Positions 29,422-40,400 of a DNA stretch of 64,000 nucleotides are shown piece after piece (position 1 is the stretch's first letter; the number at the start of each line of letters is the position of its first letter). Source of the stretch: Microglena sp. YARC. Lineage: Eukaryota; Chlorophyta; Chlorophyceae; Chlamydomonadales; Chlamydomonadaceae. A model generated the notes under the pieces. That model was not told the origin of the DNA. It worked only from the letters and a program-made list of their open reading frames with translations, and made no database searches. The position numbers and the translations under genes were made by a program. The stretch is taken from assembly GCA_022414725.1 (NCBI GenBank), contig CM039463.1, positions 54,377,100 to 54,441,099 on the forward strand, written 5' to 3'.

Positions 29422-30720
29422 CGACACCACCAAGTAGCTTCAACAAACGCGAGGTTCCAGAGAAGCTCGAGTGCGCAATGGAGTGTGCAGGCTATTAAAT
29501 GCTCACGGTTTCGGTTCAATTTTTCTGTGGCGAGTAGAGCCCTAACAGGGTAAGTTTAAAAGGGAGGGAAGAGCTTTCATCTTCCTTTTCCATAAGGGCA
29601 GGTGTTGGGAAGGTCAAGGTAGGCGAAGTTTCAAATTCTGTCCAGAAACGCATGGGCACCACTCACCATGAAAGCTACACAGCTACTCAGCTACAAAGCT
29701 GAGTCGGATACCGGAAACCCTGGTCGAATTTCGGTCGGTCTGACCGGAACTCGCCCTCAGAATTGGTCGGTGCATACCGGAACGGACTCCCGAGAAAGTT
29801 CCGGGCAAACCGACATCGGGAATTTTGGGCTCCGGTATACAGAAACCATCAAATTCCCAATACCGGAGTACCGATCGGTTTGTTCTACCCTGATGGAGTG
29901 GTATTGCTCTACTTGAGGAACAGCAATGGTACGTCGTTCTGGGGGCTAGAAAAAGTGCCTGGAAAGCAGACTGAAAAGCCCCTAATTGTCCGCAACATTT
30001 GTTTGTTCCCTCGCGCTAACAGGCGGTTGGGATTTTACCACAAATTGGCAGGAACTGCAACTTTTTGGCGGAAGTCAGTTGCGGGGTGGACAAGGGTGGG
30101 GAAGAACTTCAGGGATGCAGGGGGTCACACGGGCGATACCCCCCAGTGACAGTACCTTTGGGGGCGGCAACTCTGGATCAAGAACGTTCAGACAAGGCCT
30201 GAAGGAGCCAGAAGTCAGAATTTCGGGAGCATAAATGTTCAGCCGCTGAGCGTGTGAGTCCTGAACGTGAGTCGGAAACTCGGGATTCTTATCGTTTATA
30301 ATGGGGCCAGAACGAGCTGGAGTCAAAATGTCGGGATCTACAATGTTCGAGGGGCTCGCGGAGTCGGCAGTCGGAAATTCGGGGTCGGTTACGAGGTGGG
30401 ACGAACGTGTGCTTTGCATACGTTTGGGTTTGGGTGGGACGAACGTATGCATACGTTTGGGACGCGTATGCCGTCGGACAAGCGGATGCCATGCAAAGGA
30501 TTTTAATATATACATATACCCATAGGAGGTCTACGATACGAGCAAGCAGCACACGTCTGGTCACGATACGAGCAAGCAGCACACGTCTGGTTAGTTTGCT
30601 GCATTATGGCCCGCTTTCTGTGTTCTGCACACAGCTACGGTCCCTGGCTACGGTAATAATGCCCCAACACGCCCTTAGTTTTGCTAACGGATTTTCAACA
30701 AAATCTGAGTCGGGATCAAC
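29422..30720. other. Intergenic, inverted TACCGG motifs and short repeats
   Basis: 29700-29900 is dense in CCGGAAC, TACCGG and GTCGGT motifs in both orientations. 30150-30410 has about three units of 80-90 bases (GAGTCGGAAACTCGGGATTC, ATAATG, CCAGAACGAGCTGGAGTC). 30400-30480 repeats GGGACGAACGTATGCATACG. 30530-30595 is a 36-bp direct duplication (ACGATACGAGCAAGCAGCAC). I support no gene. Confidence 0.5.
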
Positions 30721-31045
30721 CTATATCGTAACTGACTCCGAACCGAACTTGGCCTCGTCACGAACAACCCCAGGCACAACCCAGGTGGGACCGGATGGGA
30801 CGCGCGTGTCGCCACGTTCTGGCCGGGGTTGCTTCGAGCCATGTGCTTTTGCAGGAGGCCGCAGGTCTAGAGCGATAGCGCTGTTATACTTGCCTGGTTT
30901 ACATTCAGCGTACTCGATTTTCAATCCTGCTTTGATTTTTGGCCGACCCTGTGCCGCGCGCAAGAAAGTCCCGATGCGCAAGCTCCTGAAAAAGAGTGCT
31001 CCTCTTTCTGACGCGTACACCGCACTTCCCTCGTGCTTAACCTTC
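30721..31045 (-). CDS. Exon resembling the second half of a cold-shock domain
   Basis: Minus-strand exon of about 107 codons with stop TAG (complement of 30721-30723). Acceptor GAAAGTAG|GAAGG at its 5' side. It reads KVKHEGSAVYASERGALFF, then RPKIKAGLKIEYAECKPGK, YNSAIALDL, and a basic Pro/Gly/Arg tail. The pattern ALFF..., I..G..IEY, ..GK..A..L matches the DVFFH, LKEGxxVEFE and A.NV segments of cold-shock domains. The RNP1 half would sit in an upstream exon that I did not locate. Fit is by eye only. Confidence 0.4.
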
Positions 31046-31870
31046 CTACTTTCAGCGGCCCCTCAATAGTTTAATTATTCACTGGATTATTGGCTCGTCT
31101 CATCTGTGCTGCTGACGGTATCCTCCACCTGCCGCTGCTAGTTGTAACACCTAGCGCAACTTCAGTCTCTGCGACGATGACCGGTGCGTAGATGATGAAG
31201 GCAAGCGCGGAATACTCCGAAGTCGGTAGACACAAACTAAAATACGAAGCACTTATATGAAAATCCCGAAGCTAAGCGAATACGGCTGGGAGAGTATTGC
31301 ATACACTTGTAGACACGAATACGCGTTGGTTATGATTGATGCTGCTTCACAGCGTATCTTTATCAGTGCTAGGTGCAAGATGTCCTCCAATCCACCTGCG
31401 TGCTTCTCGAAGCTTGCGCATGCTCTTGCTCATGCCCCCACCTCACCCACCACCATCTGCGCATCTCCATCTTTGTCCGCATCACCAAATTGAATTGAAA
31501 GTCTTGAAGTAGCAGCATCCCTTGGCATGCTATTTTATGAGTTCACGTGCTTGTGAGTAATTCGCGTCATGCGTTGTGCAGCCCAGGTATCGATGCTTTG
31601 TCCTCTTGGAGTTAAGCAGAAATAGCATTCGTAGTTGCCATAGGCTGGCCAAGACAAGTCCCACCTCCCCCAACACGTACCAAAAACAATCACAGGAGTA
31701 GGCAAGCCCCCCACCCCCCACCCCACCCCACCCCACCCCCCACCACCCACCCACCAGGCAAGCCCCCCTCCTTCAACACACACCAGCCCAAACCTCAGCA
31801 CTGCAGCTGCAGCAACATTAGTTTCTCAACCCTGCAGTTCCACAGTTAGTCATAATTGACATTCAGAGCT
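31046..31870. other. Intergenic, poly-C rich patch
   Basis: Mostly unremarkable. 31680-31760 is a CCCCACCC run that yields Gly/Trp frames on the complement. No gene supported. Confidence 0.6.
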
Positions 31871-32139
31871 TCCATGGCTGAGGGTAAGCAAGTCCCCTTC
31901 CCTTACCACACACACGCACAGACCCATGCAAGTACCAACACACACACAGTTACCACACAGCAGCACTGACACACACACACACACTCAAACACATGCTCAT
32001 ACACGCAGCAACACACGCACAGGCCCACACAGCAAACACACACAACACACTCACACACACAAAATCGTATAGGTAACCACAAACACAGTCCGCATACCCC
32101 CAACACACACGGGCTGCTCTACAGACACACACACACACA

Positions 32140-32170
<31 letters not shown>

Positions 32171-32222
32171 CCCATGCAGTAACCCACGCAGCAACACACA
32201 CACATTACCCCACAGCAACTTT

Positions 32223-32258
<36 letters not shown>

Positions 32259-32335
32259 AAACACCACACGCATACACACAGCAACACACACATACACACA
32301 CAATCATACGTACCACACACACAGTCATACATACC

Positions 32336-32394
<59 letters not shown>

Positions 32395-32445
32395 GCACAC
32401 ACACGCAGTTCCAGAATGCACACAGTCCCACACACCTACTAACAA
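31871..32445. repeat. CA microsatellite
   Basis: Long (CA)n stretches with interruptions (ACACACAGCAACACACACA, GCACAGGCCCACACAGC), the longest pure run at 32338-32391. Cys/Val frames on the complement are artefacts. Confidence 0.95.
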
Positions 32446-34230
32446 AGTATCACCCCTACCCCAACCCATACCCCTACTTCTACCTCAACCCTATCCCTAC
32501 CTCAATCCTAACCCCTAATCCCTATCCCCAAACCAAACCCAAACTCAAACCCAAACTCAAAACCCAAACCCAACTCTTACCCCAACTTCAAACCCAACTC
32601 CAAACCCCAAAATCCCCCAACTCCAAAACCCTACTCCAAACCCAACTCCAAACCCAGCTCCAAACCCAGCCCCAACCCCAACTCCAACCCCAAGCCCAAA
32701 CCCAATCCCAAACCCAAACCCAAACCCAACTCTTAACCCAACTCCAAACCCAACACAAAACCGAAACCCAACTCAAAACCCAAACCCAAACCCAACTTCA
32801 AACCCAACTCCGAACCCGACTCAAAACCCAAACCCAACTCCAAACCCAACACAAAACCGAAGCCTCAAACAAAAAACCCAACTGCAACTAAAAACCAAAC
32901 AAAAAAACTCCAAAACCAACCCAAACCCCAAAACACAAACCCAACTTTAAACCCAACTTCAAACCCAACTTCAATCCCAACTCAAAACCCGACTCAAAAC
33001 CCAAACCCAACTCCACAACCCAACACAAAACCATAAACCCAACTCCATCATAAACCCAAACCCAAACCCAACTTCAAATCCAACTACAAACCCAAATCCA
33101 AACCCAAACCCAACTTCAAACCCAACTCCAAACACGTCTCAAAACCCAAACCCAACTCCAAACCCAACACAAAACCGAAACCCAACTAAAAACCGAAACC
33201 CAAACCCAACTCCAAACCCAACCCAAACACAAACACAAACCCAACTTCAAAACCCAAACTCAACCCAACTCAAAACCCAACTCAAAACCCAAACCCAATC
33301 TCAAACCCAAACCAAACCCAACTAATACCGCAAACACAAACCCAACTCCAAACCCAACTTCAAACCCAACCACACAAACCTAAACCACAACTCTAAACCC
33401 AACTCAAAACGCCGACTCAAAACCCAAACCCAACTCAAAACCAACACAAAACCTAACCCAACTCAAAACCCAAACCAAACCCAACTCTAAACACACCAAC
33501 ACAAAACACAACCTCCAAACCCAACTTCAAACCCCCCAACCCAAACACAAAACCCAAACTTCAACCAACTCCAATCCCCACTCAAAAACCCAAACCCAAC
33601 TCCAAACCAAACACAAAACCGAAGCCCAACTCAAAAACCCTAACTAAACCCAACTCCAAACCAAACCCAAACCCAACCCAAACCCAAACCCAACTTCAAA
33701 CAACTTCAAACCCGGCTCCAAACCCAAACCCAACTCCAAACCAACACAAAACGAAACCAAACCCAACTCCAATCATAAACCCAAACCCAACTTCCAATTA
33801 GAGGACCCAAACCCAACTCCAAACCCAAACTCAAACCCCAATTCTCCAATTATAAACCCAAACCCCCAAACTTAAACTCAAACCCAATTCCAAACCCAAA
33901 CCCAAACCCAACTCAAAACCCTGCTCCAACTCCAACCCCAAACCCTACTCCAAACCCAAACCCAAACCCAAACCCAAACCCTAACCCAAACCCAACTTCA
34001 AACCCAACTCCAAACCCTACTCCAAACCCAACTCCAAACCCAAACCCAAAAACCCAAACCCAACTCCAAATAAACCCAAACCCAACTGCCAAACCCAACT
34101 TCAAACCCAACTCCAAACCCTACTCCAAACCAACTGCAAACCTAACTGCAACCCAAACCCAACTCAATTTCATAACCCAAACCCAACTCTAAACCCAACT
34201 TCAAACACAAGGCGTGCCTCCCACCCTTTT
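32446..34230. repeat. Degenerate telomere-like AACCCA array
   Basis: About 1.8 kb of AAACCCAAACCCAACTCCAA-type sequence, a 6- to 12-base unit based on CCCAAA/CCCAACT with occasional CCCTAAC. It resembles degenerate telomeric DNA but is internal, lying just before the exon at 34338. An echo of that exon's acceptor region (GGCGTGCCTCCCACCCTTTT) lies at 34211-34231. Confidence 0.9.
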
Positions 34231-34337
34231 AGAAACCCAACTCAACCCTGTCAAACACAAACCCAAACCCAACTCCCAAACCCAACCACCCACGATGTAA
34301 GTTGCCATTCAGGGCGTGCCTCCATTCGCCTTTTTAG

Positions 34338-34407
34338 ATGACTCTGGGTCAGAAGACCGCCTGGTCACATATCAGCATCATTCCCTACCTTTCCCTGCTT
34401 TGCGAAA
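34338..34407 (+). CDS. Unknown protein, exon 1 in window
   Basis: Acceptor GCCTTTTTAG|ATGACT, donor GCGAAA|GTAAGT. Phase agreement with the next exon favours TLGQKTAWSHISIIPYL over the other open frame (SGSEDRLVTYQHHSLPF). The acceptor region is echoed at 34211-34231. ATG at 34338 follows the AG directly, so it may or may not be a start codon. Confidence 0.45.
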
Positions 34408-37400
34408 GTAAGTTACCTTCATGCATGCCAAGCTGTCTTCTCATTGCCAAGCTGTCATCCTGTGATGTCTCTGCGTCATTGACGCATGCCAAGCTGTCAG
34501 TCAGTCACTCATTTACACCATACATTCCTGTGTGCATGTCAACTGCTCATAAATGCATTGACCACGCTGTCATACATAGATGATCAAGCTGTCAGTCAGT
34601 CACTCATTTACACCCATTACATTCCTGAGTGCATGCCAAGCTGTCATTACGAGTATAATGCATGCCAACGCTGTCATACATAGATGCAAGCTGTCGTCAG
34701 TCACTCCAAATCTTACACCATACATTCCTAGTGTGCATGCAATGGCTGTCATAAATGCATGCCACGCTGTCATACATAGATGTCAAGCTGTCAGTCAGTC
34801 ACTCATTTACACCATACATTCCTGTGTGGAGGTGCATTATGTGCTATGGCCCAAAGCTGTCATCGATGCATGCCACGCTGTCATACACAGATGTCAAGCT
34901 GTCAGTCAGTCACTCATTTACACCTTGCATTGGCCCTGTTGTGCAGCCCAGCTAATAATGTGCACTGCCAAAACCTGTACGATCTGTGCCACGGATTTAT
35001 AAATAGATGAGCCAAGCTGTCAGTCAGTCTTACTCATTACTCCATACATTCCTGTACCTACTGTGCATGCCAAGCTGTCATCGATGCATGCCAAGCTGTC
35101 ATCTATGCATGCCAAGCTGTCAGTCAGTCACTCATTACTCCGTGCATTCCTGTGTGCATGCCAAGCTGTCATCGATGCATGCCAAGCTGTCATCTATGCA
35201 TGCCAAGCTGTCAGTCAGTCACTCATAACTCCATACATTCCTGTGTGCATGCCAAGCTGTCATCTCGATATGCCAAGCTGTCATCTATGCATGCCAAGCT
35301 GTCAGTCAGTCACTCATTTACACCATACATTCCTGTGTGCATGCCAAGCTGATCTATGCATGCCAAGCTGTCAGTCAGTCACTCATTTACACCATACATT
35401 CCTGGTGTGGCATGCCCAACGCTATCTATGCCATGCCAAGCTGTGTCAGTCTCATTTCACTACCATACATTCCTGTGTGCATGCCAAGTTGTCAGTCAGT
35501 CACTCATTTACAACATAGATTCCTGTGCATGCCACGCTGTCATCTATGCATGCCAAGTTGTTAGCCTGTCACTCATATACACCATACATTCCTGCATGCA
35601 TGCCACGCTGTCATCTATGCATAACTCAACACAACGGAACACAACTCAACCTCAGCTCAGCCCAGCTAATCTCCTAATTAAGACACTCCTTTCCACCTTC
35701 AGCCGCCTTGCAGCAATCCCATCTCCAGCCCCTTACAAAACTCACTGAGACTCACCCAGCTCTAACTAAATTTAGCACTGCTTTAGAATCTGGGCTTAAT
35801 ACCTAATCAAGACGCTCACCTTTTCACTTTCACCCTTCAACAGTATCACCTCCTTACACAAAACAGGCTGACTCACCCTCAGCTACCTAATTAGCACTGT
35901 TCGAATCAAGTATTTAATGCGATAATGCCTAACTCAAGGCACTCCTTGCCACCTTTCACCCTGCCGCGTCATCTCCCTAATTACATTACATTACATTACA
36001 TTACATTACATTACATACAATCACTACATTACATTACATTACTATACATGTTAAGTCTACTTTGACACCGCGAGGGTGTATGAGACTCTGTGCTTTAAAC
36101 AAAAAGAAAAGCACCCACAAAGCAAAAAACCCCATTACATCAGGGATATTGTGTCGAGGACAAACAAACAACGGGTTGAAGCAGACCAATGAACCAAACC
36201 TGATGAAGCAGACTGACTCAAGCTTGAGCTCCTAATCAGCCACTGTCATAGAATCAGTACTTACTGCTGGGGCAATGGCCTAATCAATGCACTCCTTGCC
36301 ACTTGCACCCTGCGGGAATGGCGTGCTCATCTCCTTATCCTTTGTTGAAACAGTGTGAGTGGACTGACTCACCCTCAGCGTCTCCTTATCTAATGTACTC
36401 ACTTTCCACTGTCACCCATCACCCGCAGCGTGCATCTCCTTATGAAACAGCACTGACTCACCCCCAGGCTCGCTAATTAGCACTGTAGAAAATCAGTACG
36501 TATTGCCAAGTCAAGACGCTCCTTACCACAACTCAACTCAGCTAAACTCGGTCCAGCTCATCCTCTTTAATCAAAGACGCTCCTTTCCACTTTCACCCCG
36601 CAGCGTGCATCTCCCTTATGAAACAGACTGACTCACCCTCCGACAGCCACGGCGCCTCCGGCCAACACCTCCAAGATAAAGTGGCAAATGTACAACAGTC
36701 AATATTCAGAACCGAACAAACAGCCAACGGGCCCCCACCCACCTCCCATCACATTTATTGGTGACTTGAAGAATATGTCGCCGCACGAGCGAGACGCTCA
36801 CAATGGATCTCCTACCAGGTTCAGCTCAACTAATGCTGGGTATGTGAGGTTGTGGGGTGGGGTGTATGGGTGGGTTGGGGAGTGGTGCGGCGGGGAAGTG
36901 AGTGTGTGTGAGTGTGATGGTGGTGGGTGGGGGGGAGGTGTTGCGCAGTGAAGGTGAATGGTCATTGTTCAGTTCAACTAATGGCAGGGTACGTGGGGGT
37001 TGGGGTGTGTGGGGGGGGGGAGGAGGGGGATAGGGGGGGGAGGGGGAGGTGGGGAATATGAATGTGCGACTGGCATGAGTGAGACCGTCACAATTGATCC
37101 CCTACTAGGTTCAGTTCGACGGGATGCTGGGTATGTGGGGTGTGTGGTGGGGTGGGTGGTGGTGGGTAGGAGTGCGGGTGGAGTGGGTGGGGGGTGGGAG
37201 TGGGTGGGGTGGGATCGGTGGAGGTGCGGGTGTGGGGTGGGTATGTGGTGTGGTTGGGTGCCGGGTGGGAGTTGTGGTCGGTGCGTGGGTGGGTGCGAGT
37301 TGCGGGTGGGAGTGGGTGGGTGCGGGTGAGGGGGGTGCGGGGCTGGAGTGGGTGGGGATGGGGGTGGTAGGGGTGCGGTAGTTGGGGGTGCGGGTGGAGT

Positions 37401-40400
37401 GGTGGGGTGCGGTGGGTGGGGGTGGGGAATAGGGGGGAATTAGGGGGGGTAGCTGGAGTATGATGAAGCGACTGGCAGGGCGAGGCCTATTCAATTGATC
37501 CCTACTAGGTTCAGTTCAACAAATGTAGGGTACGTAGGGGGTGTGGGAAGGACCATGGGGTGGGTGAGGGTGGGTTGGAGTGAGTGGGGTGGGTAGGGTG
37601 CGGGTGGGTGGGTAGGTGGGTGAGGATGTGGGGGTGGGGTGTCTTCATCCCTACCCATCCCACAAGCATTTGACTTCATCTCCACCTCTTGACTCTACTT
37701 GACTCCATCCCCACCACTTGATTTGACTTCAACCTTGATTTGACTTCACACTTAATTTGACTTCGTCCTAGTCATTCCCACACACCTCACTCCATCCCCA
37801 CCACTTGATTTCACTTTAACCTTGATTTGACTTTTAACCTTGATTTTACTTCATCCCTAGTCATCCCACAAGCACCTCACTCCATCCCCACCACTTGATT
37901 TGACTTTTAACCTTGATTTGACTTCATCCCTAGTCATCCCACAAGCACCTCACTCCATCCCCACCACTTGGTTTGACTTTTCACCTTGATTTAACTTCAT
38001 CCCTAGTCATCCCACAAGCACCTCACTCCATCCCCACCACTTGATTTGACTTTTAACCTTGATTTGACCCCCGCCACCAGCCTTCATCCCCACAACACAG
38101 CCCCCTTACCCCTTACCCCCGGCCCCCACCCCACCCCCACCCTCCATCCCATAACCATCCCCACAACTTGGGCATGCAATGTCCCCACCAAGTCTAATTC
38201 TGGGCACAGCACCATCCTCCCCCCACACCCACGCCACCCCTGACCCCCACCACACCGCCCTCACCACCCAGCCCTCTCACCACTTACCCTCATCCCACCA
38301 CCCCTCATCTCCACCACCCCTCATCTCTACCTCTTGACTCGACTTGACTTCATCCCCACCACTTGATTTGACTTCAATCTCGATTCAACTTCATTCCTTC
38401 CCATCCCACAAGCATTTGACTTCGTCCCCACCACTTGATTTGAGTTGATACTTCATTTTTCGTCATCCCTACCCATCCCACAAACACCTCACTTCATCCC
38501 CACCTCTTAAATCTACTTGACTTCGTCCCCTCTCACTTGTGACTTCACCGCTTGATTTGACTTTATCATCACTCGTTCGATTCATCCGACTTTTCATATC
38601 CTTCCCATCCCACAAGCATTTGACTTCGTCCCACCACCTGATTGATCACCGCCTCAACGTGGCTCACTAACTCCTGGTCGTAGGCCAGTGCCTAAGCTCA
38701 GCCCCCTCCCCCGCTGCATATGGTTATGCCCTCGACTGTGACCCAGCATCTCCACCTACCCCCTCCCTCCACCATTCCCACCAGCAACACCCAGAATTCC
38801 CCACTCACCCCCCCCCTCACCACACCACCACCACCCCCGACCACCACCACTCCACCCAGGTTTCCACCACCCCCGCCCCACCCACCACCACCCATGTCAT
38901 ATCACCCCACTTATTCTTCCAGGTAATGTCCCCAGTGCCTGAACTGAGAACAGGAGAATACCCATCAGGGGGCTTTGGACGCAGAAGCCACAGCAACCCT
39001 TCACCCTCACACCACCCCCACCCCCAACCACCCATTCCCCTTACCCAACCCCCACCCCACCACCCTCACCCCCACTTATCTTCCAGGCAATGTCCCCAGT
39101 GCCTGAACTGACAGGAGACTTGCCCATCCCATCAGGGGGCTTTGGACGCAGAAGCCACAGCACCCCTGGCCCTCCCCCCGACCTGATCGAGCCAGCTTGT
39201 CAGATGTTGATGTGTTAGACTCTTTTCTTCATAGTGTATCTGGGGCCACCGACGAGTCTCTGTCTCATATCGCCCTCAGGCACCGGATTGAATCGCTGAG
39301 CAAAGGTACGAGACACCAGGCTGGCTGGTGAAAATGGTGATGATGGTGATAATGGTGATAATGGTGATGATGGTGAAGACGTCTATAAATACAAATACGT
39401 GTTACATATAATATATTATTTAATTTCATATGCTACTCGATATACTATATCTATTCTTATATATACCCCCCAAATACCTCCTAACATCTCTATCGAGGTC
39501 TTGTATGTAGTTATACAGTCCAGTGTTATATATAGTCGTATGGACCTATGTAGTTATACAGTCCAGTGTTAAGCCAAATAGGCGAAAGGGACTTGCCCAA
39601 CCGTGACAGGAAGGGCTAAAAAGAAAAAGTATTGAATGAACTGAAGCCCCAACAATTGTTTTTACCTGACAGGGGCCCTGAGTTCGTGCTACAAGTGATA
39701 ATAGTATCTAATTTTCTCAGGTTTGTGTCAGGAGACCCACCTCCTGGGGTGAAATACCTTTGACACCTAAAAAAAGGCATTGATGAACTGAACCCCAAAC
39801 ACTATAGACATATTAGTTATAAGAGGTATTAGAGGTATTAGGTATTGGGGGTACTACGTTTCTCGTTCTTGCTTGTGACAAGAAACTTATAAATAATTTA
39901 TCTGCATAGCAAAAACTCGGGCCCCGTCGTTTACGATTTGTTGGGGTTCGGTTCACTAGTGCTTTAAACTGACTTTCCTGTTTTAGGTTGGGCAAGTCCC
40001 TTAAGCCTATTTGGCTACCCCTGAACTGTAAAAGCACGAACCTACATTAGCGATAGGGAAAGTTAGCCCCCACTTAAGTTATCCCCCTCTTACCTAAACC
40101 CTAAACCCACCTAGACCCGATAACCTGAACCCTAAAACCACCTAAACCACCTAAACATCTGTATCAAAACCTGAACCACTAAATCCTAAACCCAACATCG
40201 TAAACCACCTAAACATAAGTAGGGTCTAACTTAAGTGGGGTCTAACTTAAGTGGGGTCTAACTTAAGTGGGGTCTAACTTAAGTGGGGTCTAACTTAAGT
40301 GGGGTCTAACTTAAGTGGGGTCTAACTTAAGTGGGGTCTAACTTAAGTTAACTTGTGGGTCTAACTTAAGTGGGGTCTAACTTAAGTGGGGTCTAACTTA

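Noticed and set aside
32446..34230. Chromosome end
   Set aside because: The unit is degenerate and genes continue on both sides.
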